Source: a virus. From it: a DNA stretch of 36,987 bases. The position numbers and the translations under genes were made by a program. Positions 7,334 to 16,500 of this stretch are shown here, piece after piece; position 1 is the stretch's first letter; the number at the start of each line of letters is the position of its first letter. The notes beneath the pieces are model-generated. The model worked only from the letters and a program-made list of their open reading frames with translations, ran no database searches and had not been told where the DNA came from. The DNA lies in IMG/VR virus record IMGVR_UViG_3300008261_000641, positions 1-36,987 of that record, one strand, 5' to 3'.

Positions 7334-7702
7334 TTAATTCAAAAATGCCTGCCCTGAGAACGACCCAGAGAAGGTGATTGTTATCGCGTTGGCTGAGACG
7401 TAAAGAACGTCACCAACAACGGTAGTTCCTGCGCTATCGATAACCGTCACCGACGGGTACGAGCCTAGGTTGTGTGCAATGTTCCAGACCGCAGATGGAA
7501 CATTCTGATTGTGAACGTAGGTATTTCTGTCGATACCATTTGCCCCAGCAGGTCCCTGTGGTCCCTGCGGTCCTTGTGCGCCCTGAACGCCCAGTTCAGC
7601 CAAGACGACGCTGAATGCATTCTCTTGCACCGTCACGTCGACGTTCTCTTGGTCAATAACTACGACTGTTGCTGGCTCTTCGATGTTTACCTGAGTACTC
7701 AT
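7334..7702 (-). CDS. Collagen-like short fibre protein
   Basis: This 122-residue protein has three parts. Residues 1-38 form a beta-rich N-terminal segment rich in Val, Glu and Asp. A short collagen-type triplet run follows (GAQGPQGPQGPAGANG). The C-terminal head (YVHNQNVPSAVWNIAHNLGSYPSVTVIDSAG...ITITFSGSFSGQAFLN) is a common phage fibre tip or trimerisation domain. GXY runs in phages form trimeric stalks, so this is likely a small trimeric spike attached near the baseplate. Start and stop overlap the upstream gene as ATGA (7699-7702), indicating translational coupling with the 117-residue protein. Confidence 0.85.
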   Translation of the reverse strand: MSTQVNIEEPATVVVIDQENVDVTVQENAFSVVLAELGVQGAQGPQGPQGPAGANGIDRNTYVHNQNVPSAVWNIAHNLGSYPSVTVIDSAGTTVVGDVLYVSANAITITFSGSFSGQAFLN

Positions 7703-8052
7703 CGCGTTACCTGCCTAATGATCTCCACCCCGCCACGAAGAAGCCGCGTCACTTCTCCACTGGCAGATTCGAGTTCAAGGTCGTACACGCCTTTCTTGAT
7801 CTCTGGAAGAGTCGTGGTCACTTCGTCCTGCGCGACGATAGTGATCGTCCCAGCGGCTCCTCCTAGGGTGATTCTGCCATTCGCAGTAGTGAGTTCCAGG
7901 ATCACATCCGCGTCGTCAATGCGCTCGCGAACCTGCATCCTTGCCGAGAACCCAGTGAGGTTAATGGCAGTTCCGCTGGAATTCTTCCACGTGATGACGC
8001 GGCGGAATGTTGCTCCCTGTTCGATAATTAGGTTGTGAATTCCTGCAGACAT
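7699..8052 (-). CDS. Small beta-sandwich tail/baseplate accessory protein
   Basis: This 117-residue protein begins IHNLIIEQGATFRRVITWKNSSGTAINLTGFSARMQVRE. From memory that signature marks a common small phage protein lying beside fibre genes (BppU-like N-terminal fold: IEQGATF...W...G.PIDLTG..A..QVR). Later segments ITLGGAAGTITIVAQDEVTTTLPEIKKGVYDLELESASGEVTRLLRGGVEI complete a beta sandwich. It probably adapts fibres to the tail. AAGGAG lies six bases before ATG. Its stop overlaps the collagen-like gene's start. Confidence 0.75.
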   Translation of the reverse strand: MSAGIHNLIIEQGATFRRVITWKNSSGTAINLTGFSARMQVRERIDDADVILELTTANGRITLGGAAGTITIVAQDEVTTTLPEIKKGVYDLELESASGEVTRLLRGGVEIIRQVTR

Positions 8053-8061
8053 ACCGTCTCC

Positions 8062-9423
8062 TTATTTTGCTTCAAGCGCTGCCAGTCGCGCTTCTAGTTC
8101 ATCAATGCGGCTCCGCATCTTGCGCATTGCAGAATGCAATGGGACTACCAGCCTGCTGTATTGAACAGTCTCTGGAGATCCGTCTTCGTTATAGACTACG
8201 TAGTCCCTGCCGTCTACGTTCTCAGCCATTTCCTCAGCGAGAAAACCGTATTGGCGAGGAGATTCTTCCCCGATTTCTTCGTAGCCAGTTTTATCGTGGT
8301 AAGTTACTGGGACAACATCCAAGATATTGTCTTGGTCGTCCATGTATACAATGTTAGTCTTGTATCTCTCAGAGGAACTATCTCGGAAAACACGCCAGGT
8401 CGCAAGACCGCCACCAGTCGAGAAGAAGATACGAACGTCTTGAGAGTTAGTAATATTTGATGTCCCAGCAAGGCTTGTAGCAGAAACCGTGGAGTTAAGA
8501 TCGATCGTGCCGCTGAGTTCCGCCCCTCCGCTCCCAGTAATCAAACCAGTAAATGTTGGACTGCTATCTACTGCAACAGTAGGAGACCATCCTTCGCCAG
8601 CAGTACCGCTAACGACAATATTTCCTCCAGCAGTTACCCCAGCAACGTAGTTTCCAGTGGTGTCTGTGCCTAGGGCGATCCCAGAAACCGTTGTTCCAGT
8701 ATGGGAATGGCTGTCATTATCTACCGCAACAGTAAGCGTGTTGGCTCCGCCGATTGTAATGGAACCAGCAGTAACCGTAACATCTCCATCGAGATCCAGC
8801 GTTGTGCCAGTCAGTGCGCTAGCCAGAACGACAGCCCCAGTGCCAGAAACAGCGCTAACTTGTGTTCCGTTGATCCTTAGTACGTTTCCAGCGCCAGCGG
8901 TATCAAATGTCTTATTAGTCAGAGTATCTGTTGTAGCCCTACCGATTAACGTATGTGTGCCTGTTGGTAGAGTAAGCGTTCCCGTATTTGAAATCGTTGA
9001 GATGATCGGCGCAGTGAGCGTCTTGTTGGTCAGCGTCTGAGTACCAGTCTCAGTAACTACGCCGCCGCCAACAACCGTGCCAACTAGGTCAATCTCATTG
9101 TTCGCCCAGTCAAGGGTGATCGAAGGGTATGCTCCAGTCCCGACAGGGCGAACGACCGATTCAATCCACCGCTCGTCGCCGTCAATGCAGACCATCACCA
9201 GATCGTTGGCTGATGGAAACTGTAAGCCACGCACTCGAATAGCAGCAGATGCATCGGTAGATCCGCCGATGTATACAGAGGCGGTGTGATTCGTCGTGTC
9301 GACTGAGATCACCTTAGCCTGATATCGGTTGATTGCAGAAGCATTGCCGACGTTCTGACCCACGAGGGTTTCCATGGAATCGACAAGTTCTTTAGCAAAT
9401 GTCTTATCGCCTAGTTCTGACAT
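8062..9423 (-). CDS. Tail fibre with C-terminal S74 intramolecular chaperone
   Basis: This 453-residue protein has an N-terminal domain (residues ~1-110, INRYQAKVISVDTTNHTASVYIGG...FPSANDLVMVCIDGDERWIESVV) that looks like an OB-like baseplate-binding module. TQTLTNKTLTAPIIS and TDTLTNKTFDT shaft repeats follow. The C-terminal ~110 residues are a Peptidase S74 chaperone: SSSERYKTNIVYMD, then VPVTYHDKTGYEEIGEESPRQYGFLAEEM, DYVVYNEDGSPETVQYSRLVVPL and a terminal coiled coil ending LEARLAALEAK. The Ser/Lys pair of S74 (S-x-R-Y-K) is present. Family knowledge says this domain trimerises the fibre and then cuts itself off. The start overlaps the upstream stop (TAATG). Confidence 0.9.
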   Translation of the reverse strand: MSELGDKTFAKELVDSMETLVGQNVGNASAINRYQAKVISVDTTNHTASVYIGGSTDASAAIRVRGLQFPSANDLVMVCIDGDERWIESVVRPVGTGAYPSITLDWANNEIDLVGTVVGGGVVTETGTQTLTNKTLTAPIISTISNTGTLTLPTGTHTLIGRATTDTLTNKTFDTAGAGNVLRINGTQVSAVSGTGAVVLASALTGTTLDLDGDVTVTAGSITIGGANTLTVAVDNDSHSHTGTTVSGIALGTDTTGNYVAGVTAGGNIVVSGTAGEGWSPTVAVDSSPTFTGLITGSGGAELSGTIDLNSTVSATSLAGTSNITNSQDVRIFFSTGGGLATWRVFRDSSSERYKTNIVYMDDQDNILDVVPVTYHDKTGYEEIGEESPRQYGFLAEEMAENVDGRDYVVYNEDGSPETVQYSRLVVPLHSAMRKMRSRIDELEARLAALEAK

Positions 9424-10628
9424 TAGTAGATACTCCTTGACTTCCTTACAACAAGTTCTTGCCTGCTGCCTTGCATAGGCACGTCAAAGGCACGAAGCAT
9501 GTACGAGTCATTCACTCCGCTGTTTGATTCAATGATTGAAATAACATCAAACTCATCGAAGAGCGGGTTAACAATTGCTGGCAAACGAATCTCCTCTTCT
9601 ACAAGGACATTCTTAACCAGTTCGGCTTTGGCTCGCTCAAGGCATCGCGATAGGCTTGCAGTAACCATTCTGATAATCAGAACTCGGTCACCGATGCTTT
9701 CGACAGATGTGGCGCTGTTAGAGTTTGTGTAGTACTTCGACGAGGTAGTTGTTCCACTCGCGTCAAACGCCTCAGCCCTAACAATGCTGCGACCCTCTGG
9801 GTCTTCACCGATCACAACGATATGGTTCTTAATCGTATCGCCGCTTTGCGACTTGACGATTCCAAGCATGATTGCGCTCTGCCCAGCAGAGAACTCAAAG
9901 TTTGCTGCGCCGCCAGCGCCGTTATAGGGGTAGGCAGCCTTATCCTTTGCAACCAAAAACCCGTTGCGATCGAAGTAAAGGTCGATTGACCACTTGTCGG
10001 CGAACTCTAGAAGTTTGTCGCCTCGGTTATCGCCCATCTCTACGGCGGTGATAACAGAGGTTGTATTATTGGTCTTCGAATCCAGCGCACTTAGGTTAAG
10101 CCTTGTGCTGCTGATTCCAGCGCCAGTTGCAAAGTCGGTAACAATTGTTTTAATCAGCGTTCCACTTGCCCAGTTTTGTGGGGCAGAGAAGTCTGAGAAG
10201 GTGAACTTCTTCCAAAGGTCGATGCCGTCAACGTTGATAACAGCAGCGCCGCGCTCTGCAACTACTTCAACTCGGTCAATCATAAAGATGCCAAGCGGGA
10301 CATAGACAAATGCAGATCCGACCTTTACGCCGTACTCTACCTTTAGCAACTTGTCCCAGTAGAAGAGAGCGTTCTTACCGTAAGAAGTGTAGTTTGATCC
10401 TTTTGGGGTGTACTCACCATTTCGGTCAATGACGCGCACCTGGCATGTTCGCCGAGTTGAACGGTCAGCATCGACGTAGACAGTCCCTTCGACGGTCGCA
10501 CCAGTAATCTCCTCAAGCGGGAGAAGGGTGGTACCGTCTAGGGCTGTCACACGCATCTTTACTTCTCGAATAGGTGCAAGTAGCGCGGCATTAAATGCCG
10601 ATGAATCAAATCCAGATGCGCTATACAT
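9423..10628 (-). CDS. Baseplate / tail-hub-like minor tail protein
   Basis: This 401-residue protein begins IREVKMRVTALDGTTLLPLEEITGATVEGTVYVDADRSTRRTCQVRVIDRNGEYTP, the pattern of siphophage minor tail proteins with a hub-type fold (DUF5047-like, related in fold to gp27-type hubs). The middle part (WASGTLIKTIVTDFATGAGI...RGDKLLEFADKWSIDLYFDRNGFLVAKD) and the C-terminal part (ARAELVKNVLVEEEIRLPAIVNPLFDEFDVISI) fit a multi-domain hub. It lies between the distal-tail-like gene and the fibres, where hubs normally sit. GAGG lies before ATG, which overlaps the context of the upstream TAG stop. Confidence 0.75.
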   Translation of the reverse strand: MYSASGFDSSAFNAALLAPIREVKMRVTALDGTTLLPLEEITGATVEGTVYVDADRSTRRTCQVRVIDRNGEYTPKGSNYTSYGKNALFYWDKLLKVEYGVKVGSAFVYVPLGIFMIDRVEVVAERGAAVINVDGIDLWKKFTFSDFSAPQNWASGTLIKTIVTDFATGAGISSTRLNLSALDSKTNNTTSVITAVEMGDNRGDKLLEFADKWSIDLYFDRNGFLVAKDKAAYPYNGAGGAANFEFSAGQSAIMLGIVKSQSGDTIKNHIVVIGEDPEGRSIVRAEAFDASGTTTSSKYYTNSNSATSVESIGDRVLIIRMVTASLSRCLERAKAELVKNVLVEEEIRLPAIVNPLFDEFDVISIIESNSGVNDSYMLRAFDVPMQGSRQELVVRKSRSIY

Positions 10629-10629
10629 G

Positions 10630-13002
10630 CTAGTCTACCTCGATATAGTTAATGGTTGCTACCAAATGTCCGACAGGCTGGTACGAGAATTCTGGTGCGC
10701 CAAGGTAAACCTTGAGCACTGCTCCGTATGGGTCCTTAAGCCAGACTGGTGAATTAAATCCAAGGATCGTGTTTAGTTTAGCCAACTTTGCAGAGACCTC
10801 ATCTGAAGGGATGAATGCCTCAAACGATCCTTCTGAACCGTATCGGGCAGTTCGGACGACGACCTTGCGGTCTCGACCGAACGGCTCGAAGATTTCTTCT
10901 TGGAATGGGTTAGATCGATTTTCACTTTGAGCGTACAGTTCCACTGACAACGAGTAGTTGTCTGGCGGAACAATAAACCAGTTGTCTTCGTTTGAGGACG
11001 ATGTAACGACGATTGCCGTCAATGGGTTAGACCCAAGGATTGAGCCTCCGCCGTTATCTGAGTACTGCAAAACGCGATAATCGTATCGCTTGCTGACTCC
11101 AGACGAGTAATCGACGTAAGAAGTTGACGAGATCGATGCAACTTCTCCTAGGCTTGTCCACTCAAGGCTGCCGTAATCTCTTCGGAAGATTTCGTACTTA
11201 AGGAACAGGGCGTTAACCACTGCGTCCCAGCGCACGATAACCGATCCGTTTTCTGATGTCGCAGAAACTCCATCGACATCTGCAGGGGCAGTCCACGTAG
11301 CATTGTACGTGCTACTAGATACCGTCGGAGAGTCAACAAGTTCTGTATCTCGAGCGGTTACTTCAAACTTCAAACTCTGATCTTGCGTCAAATACCCTGT
11401 TGGGATTTGACCAGTTGGTGTCGACCCACTCGTTGCAGAAGAGACAACAAAGCCACTGTCGTACAAAACTGTACCAGCAGTTGCGTCCTTTGCAACGATC
11501 CTTCGTTGTGTTTGAGCCTTGCTTGCCGATCCAGTATATGCATACTGTACCGTTGGGTTAGGCTTGTTTACTGCGCCGCTCGTAAGGTCAGCCGCAATAG
11601 GCTGGACGGAAGCAACAGTTGGAGGATTTGTTGGTTTGAATACGCGATAAGAACTGTAGTCACCAGTATCATTTGCACCAGCGCCAGCGTTGTCCTTATA
11701 GCGTGCTCGGTATCGGTATTGAACATCTAGTGTTAGCGTTGACCCGCCAGCACCAGCCGTTACCGTTGAGTTTGCTTTGTTTAGACCGTTGGAAGTCACG
11801 CTAAGACCAGATGTCTTGGACAACGTGTACATTACCACCGAGTCTGAGACCCTGCTGACTTCCACTTCTAGGGATGTCGGCGAATCTGGAAGACCATACC
11901 CAAGATCTGGGTCTGAGAACTGGATATCAAACGTTGGGTCAAGCGATCCTACCGCAGCACCATCTGATGGTGAGAGCGGATTTGCGACAGGCTTGGAGTT
12001 CACATGGAACATCGCCTGAGCAGATTCTGCAAGCGGTTGACCATTGACTGTGGCTTGCACTGTCCAGAAATATCGGTTATCAAACTGTAGTGCCGTTGAA
12101 GCATAAACGTACGAGATGCTTGTCGCTGGCGTTGGACTTACTGGTCCAATCGTTGCGTACAGCGTTCCGCTTGTGTCGTATACCCTGATTGTGTACACGC
12201 TAATGTTTGACAGAGCCGTAAAGGTCAATGTTGGGGTTAGTGTCTTTACCCAGCCCGTGTTCGTGTCGTCGTTCGGAGTTGCGAGAGTTACTCCGCCAGC
12301 GAATGTCGAGAACGATGCTGAAGAAGAGACTGACGAAGAAAAGCCATAGGTATCCTTGGTTGTCGCCGTCCAGTAGTAGTTTGTTGCAGCAGTCAGTGTG
12401 ATACCGCAGGCTACGGCAAATGCACCGTTTGCTGCTAGCGTCACATCTGTGCTATCCCAAACAAGAGTTCCGTCTGTCGTGTAAACCTTTACGCGAACAG
12501 ATGCCACCCTATCCCCAGTATCCGTATCGCTTGACGTTCCAGTGAACGTTGGCGTTAAGGTACTCACGACAGAGCCGCCGCTAGGACTCAATCCACTTGG
12601 CTTTGATGGTCCAAGGTTGATATTGAACGTGTTAGTAGTGGTCGAGTAAGGACTCCACGCCCCTGCGCTATCCTGGGTCTTAACACGCCAGTAATAAGTC
12701 GAAAGCGGAGTCAGACCGTTTGCTCCTGCGTAGTAGTCGGCAATTGTTGAGGAATTACCGCCAACTCCAGATACCGTTTCCGTGAACGAAATCGTCGAGA
12801 AGTCGCTCGCTGCAGAAACATCGATCTGGTAGCCAGTGATGTAGTCGTTCAGGTCAGCGTCGTTCTGCGTAAAGTTAAAGGTTACGCCGCCGTCCTGCCG
12901 AGCATTCCCCGTCGGAGAATTCACGGTCGGCGCAGTAGGAGCGGTGTTTGTAGTGTAGGTAATATTCAGCGTTGGTCGCGAAGCGGCTATCGCTGGTTTC
13001 AT
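10630..13002 (-). CDS. Distal tail/baseplate protein with fibronectin-III/Ig-like repeats (main part)
   Basis: The real coding part begins near 12,979, preceded in another frame by the 12,875-13,516 ORF. It starts RPTLNITYTTNTAPTAPTVNSPTG, then carries several Fn3/Ig-like modules (ITGYQIDVSAASDF...LSTYYWRVKTQDSAGAWSPYS; GPSKPSGLSPSGGSVVSTLTPTFTGTS; further YFWTVQATVNGQ and YDYRVLQYSDNGG). The C-terminal ~130 residues (FEPFGRDRKVVVRTARYGSEGSFEAFIPS...NSPVWLKDPYGAVLKVYLGAPEF) resemble a distal-tail domain. There is no ribosome site at the nominal ATG at 13,002. Joined with the upstream ORF it would be about 960 residues. Its position directly after the tape measure fits a Dit-like baseplate protein with carbohydrate-binding decorations. 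Confidence 0.75.
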   Translation of the reverse strand: MKPAIAASRPTLNITYTTNTAPTAPTVNSPTGNARQDGGVTFNFTQNDADLNDYITGYQIDVSAASDFSTISFTETVSGVGGNSSTIADYYAGANGLTPLSTYYWRVKTQDSAGAWSPYSTTTNTFNINLGPSKPSGLSPSGGSVVSTLTPTFTGTSSDTDTGDRVASVRVKVYTTDGTLVWDSTDVTLAANGAFAVACGITLTAATNYYWTATTKDTYGFSSSVSSSASFSTFAGGVTLATPNDDTNTGWVKTLTPTLTFTALSNISVYTIRVYDTSGTLYATIGPVSPTPATSISYVYASTALQFDNRYFWTVQATVNGQPLAESAQAMFHVNSKPVANPLSPSDGAAVGSLDPTFDIQFSDPDLGYGLPDSPTSLEVEVSRVSDSVVMYTLSKTSGLSVTSNGLNKANSTVTAGAGGSTLTLDVQYRYRARYKDNAGAGANDTGDYSSYRVFKPTNPPTVASVQPIAADLTSGAVNKPNPTVQYAYTGSASKAQTQRRIVAKDATAGTVLYDSGFVVSSATSGSTPTGQIPTGYLTQDQSLKFEVTARDTELVDSPTVSSSTYNATWTAPADVDGVSATSENGSVIVRWDAVVNALFLKYEIFRRDYGSLEWTSLGEVASISSTSYVDYSSGVSKRYDYRVLQYSDNGGGSILGSNPLTAIVVTSSSNEDNWFIVPPDNYSLSVELYAQSENRSNPFQEEIFEPFGRDRKVVVRTARYGSEGSFEAFIPSDEVSAKLAKLNTILGFNSPVWLKDPYGAVLKVYLGAPEFSYQPVGHLVATINYIEVD

Positions 13003-13516
13003 TGCTTACGTAAAGAATGAAGCCATTATTGGTAGCCCCGCCGAACCAAGACCTTACCTGATTGGTAACGTCCACCGTCACAGTGGTAGGTCGAGTCCCG
13101 CTTACTGATACCGAGGTCTGGTCGCTAGTGTCGTAGTCGGTCCCAGCGGTATCGTGCTTATTGTAGTTGTTATAAGTATTATTGACGTACTGAGTCCAGT
13201 TGTTTTCCGCGCCAGCGTCCTCAGTCCAAGGGACAAGGCTGCGTGCAACATTAAGAGTCTTTGTGCTCGTACCCCAACTGTTATGTGCAGGGCTTGTAGT
13301 AGTAGTGAGCACGAGCGAAGCGCTTGTAATGCTGGCAATACCAGTGAACGAGATAGGGAAGTAAATCAGTGATCGGAAGCGATATGCTCCGTCACCTGCG
13401 TTTCCAACAGGATGGTGCTGGTCAAAACCGTTCCAGTCGGAAGCGAGAATTGTCCCTGATGCTCCACCTGCAAGTGTGCTCGCGTCTTTCGTGCTCTTAA
13501 GTGAAATGGTTGCCAT
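12875..13516 (-). CDS. N-terminal DNRLRE/CBM96-like domain of the same baseplate protein
   Basis: GAGAGG precedes an ATG at 13,516. Residues ~1-180 (LKSTKDASTL, YRFRSLIYFPISFTGIASITSASLVLTTT, TLNVARSLVPWTEDAGAENNWTQY, VTVDVTNQVRSWFGGATNNGFILYVSNETSDSRF) match the DNRLRE/CBM96-type carbohydrate-binding sandwich found in surface proteins. This family normally ends with a strand like RPxLxVxY. Here that strand (RPTLNITY) is in the +1 frame, in the downstream ORF starting at 13,002. The last ~30 codons here (EYYLHYKHRSYCADREF to the stop at 12,875) are therefore out of frame and not meaningful. It is one gene with the downstream ORF, interrupted by a +1 shift at about 12,979. Confidence 0.7.
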   Translation of the reverse strand: MATISLKSTKDASTLAGGASGTILASDWNGFDQHHPVGNAGDGAYRFRSLIYFPISFTGIASITSASLVLTTTTSPAHNSWGTSTKTLNVARSLVPWTEDAGAENNWTQYVNNTYNNYNKHDTAGTDYDTSDQTSVSVSGTRPTTVTVDVTNQVRSWFGGATNNGFILYVSNETSDSRFATNAEYYLHYKHRSYCADREFSDGECSAGRRRNL

Positions 13517-13538
13517 ATTGACCTCTCGGACTGTAGAA

Positions 13539-13568
13539 GGGGGGCGGGGCGGGATTTCCCCGCCCCCC
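13539..13568 (-). terminator. GC-rich hairpin after tape measure gene
   Basis: A perfect 11-bp stem (GGGGGGCGGGG at 13,539-13,549 and CCCCGCCCCCC at 13,558-13,568) lies directly after the tape measure stop codon (13,574). No U-tract follows on the minus strand (TTCTACAGTCC), so this could be an attenuating or RNA-stabilising hairpin rather than a full intrinsic terminator. Confidence 0.55.
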
Positions 13569-13573
13569 CACTA

Positions 13574-16500
13574 TTACTGGGTCTTGATGCTTTGGCGAAG
13601 GTTCGTAATGAACTGATCGCCGCTGAGAAGCGCTGCAACCTCCGAGGCTGTAGCGTTCTTGAGAGCGCCAGTTGGATCGCTGATCACATGTGTGATCTCC
13701 AACTTTTGCCCAGCGCCAGTCGTGCTGGAGTTGCCAGCCGTACCGAGGATCGACGTGAGCCGATCCGTCTGCGCCTGAAGTGCTCCCTCGCGGGACTGCA
13801 TTCCAGCAATCAACTGGTCAACGAAGTTAGCGCCAGTGCTGGCGACTCCTGCGTTGAACGCGACGATACCGTCAATGATTGTCTGGATCGAGTCTTGGAG
13901 CGCATTGCTCAATCGTGTCGGGTCATCCGACGCGGTTGCGGCAATGCCGAAGAATGTGTTGATAGCCTCAGCAACCCTGCTCGCTGCATCTGCTGCCGAA
14001 GCGATCTTTTCGATCTCTGCGGCGCTATACATGCCAGCAATTGCGTTCATTCTTGTCAGGCTCTGCTCGATCCATCCGAAGACCTGATCGACATCGATGA
14101 CCGTATTGAACTCGTCAAGACCAGTGACCGTTCGATAGAACGCTTCGTAGGTCTTGGTTACTGCGTCAGCAACTGCGCTGACCACATCGCTAAATGTCTT
14201 TGTAGATTCCAGTTTCTTGATGTCATACGCAAGTCGGTCGCTTAGGCTGACCATCTTGCTAATTGCCATCTGCATCGTTGAGATAATATCGTCAACGATT
14301 GATTCTAGCGGTGCCACAAAGGTGTTAATATCTTTGAACGTATTGACGGTAGCGCCAATAGCATCCATAATCGCCTGTGCAGGTTCAGCAAACTTTGCAG
14401 CCGCCTCAGCCTTGACCAGAGATCCAAATGCCGCCGATCGAGCAACGAACGTCTTAACGATCGATGCCATATTGTCGATTACCCGACCAATCAGCGTTGC
14501 GCTTGGCATGGTGATCTCTTCTGCGAGATCCTTGAACACGCCAGCCGCAGACCCTACTGCGCTTACGATTGCTTCTGCGGCATCGGCAATTTTTGACTTA
14601 GCCTCTAGGACTTTGATCGTACCGATTCCAGCAGTCCCAGCAACGAACGCCTTGACTACCATCTTAATGTTGGTAATCAGTTTGTCGATGTATGCTTTTG
14701 GCTGGAACGTTCCAACCTGTTCCTGAAGATCCTTGAATGCGCTTACTGCAGATCCGACCGCTTGCGCAATGTCAGACGCTGCGCTCGAGATAGCAGCCGA
14801 GTTTGCAAGTTTCGTGGCATCAAAGCCAGTCATCTTTGCAACGAATGTGCTTACTACCTTGTGAAGAGCAACGATAACTGCTGTAATCTTTGCTGCTCCT
14901 GGTACCTTGACGCTAGCCAAGCCCTTGAACGCATCGACTGCATCGGCTACCGCGCCGATAACTTTTTGTGCATTCTCGCTGAAGTCAGCAGCATCCTGCT
15001 GGGTCTGCGTAGACAGACCAGCAACAGCCTCTGCGACCAGTTCGATAGCCCTCTTAACCGCTGCGGCAACCTTACCCATGGACTTGTTTACAAGTGCCAT
15101 CATGTTAGTATTGCCGATCTCGGCAAGCGCTTTCTTTAAATCAGCGCCCTGCCGAGCAACGTCAAGAGCCTTCTCGAGCGCTGTTCTTGTATCCTCAGCG
15201 ACAGTATCAATGCCTTCAGCAGTGCTGCCATCCTTGTTTCCAGGGAGGTCAGCCCACCACGAGTCTCGCATAGAAAGAACTTCTGCGCGAGTCCTACCAA
15301 GGGCATTAGTGAGACCGATTTCCTTTTCTAGTACTGCGTTACGAGCCTTGAGTTTTGCAATCTCTGCATCAATTCTTGCTCGCTCAGCAAGGCTTGCTCC
15401 AGCCTTTGAAGCCTCTAGTTCAGCAATCTTGTTTATGTTATTGCCGAGTTCGATGCGCATGTCGTTTACGCCGTTAGCAACCTCGTTAGCAAACGTGCTG
15501 AGGTTGTCTGCAGCGCCACCGATTGCATCAGCAAGCCCATTAACAAATCCTGTGACTGCGCCAATGCCAGCGCCAGCGATGTCAACAATGGTGCCAACAA
15601 TCGGTAGGTCACCAAGACCCTGAATGAGTCGAGCCGTCAATGCACCGAGTGCTTCGCCGACTGCGCGGATAATATCGAATACTGCAACAATCAGATTGAA
15701 CAGACTCAGAATCCATTCAATAAGCATTGCGAATGGGTTGAATGACTTCGTTGCGTCTTCTCCAGCCTTCTTAGACTGGGTAGTGAATACCTTGAAGAAA
15801 CCAGAAACGAAACCAATCATAAACTCAATGATGACTGCGATCGGGCTGAAGATTCCTTTGATGGCAGATCCAGCCTTGAGAGCACCAGTCTTGAGGAAGC
15901 CAAAGAGTTTTGAAACCATTGACATAAGGGTTTTTACGCCCTTAGAGTTAAAGAGCGCCGTCGCAGCGCCCTTAAGAATACCTACACCAGCACCACCAGC
16001 AGCGACAGCGCCCTTACCAGCAGCGGTTACTGCAGCACCGCCAGACTTGGCAATGGATACAGCGCGCTGAGCAATAGGCTTGATAGCCTCTGCAACGAAC
16101 CTAACCTGCTGCCTTGCAGCAGCGGCAAAGTTCTTGATGCCGACCTTCATTGAATCGAAGGCGGTTGAGATTGTTCGGCGAGCACCACCACTCTTAAAGT
16201 AGTTAACACTTGCCTGAACCCTACCGAGACCATTCTGCAACCCAGTCTTGATCGACTCCAGCATAGCGCCAAAGTTGAACTTCTGAAGGTTGCCGACGGT
16301 GGCATCGTAGAAGTTGAGAATAAACTGATTGAGTTTTGGTCCGACCTTGCCGATAGTCTGCGCGGCGACTCGCCTTGCAGTGGCTACCCTGTCTCCGAAG
16401 GAGATGAGCAAACGCTCTCCTCCCTCAAGACCTGCCATCATTGCATCTCCGCCGACGCGGATGTATGCTTCCCATGCACGATTTAGTGCTGGTCGGATAG

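Noticed and set aside
14907-15623. Plus-strand 238-codon frame under the tape measure gene
   Set aside because: It is antisense to a certain gene, Ala/Ser-rich in the way complementary strands of such genes are, and has no ribosome site or recognisable domain.
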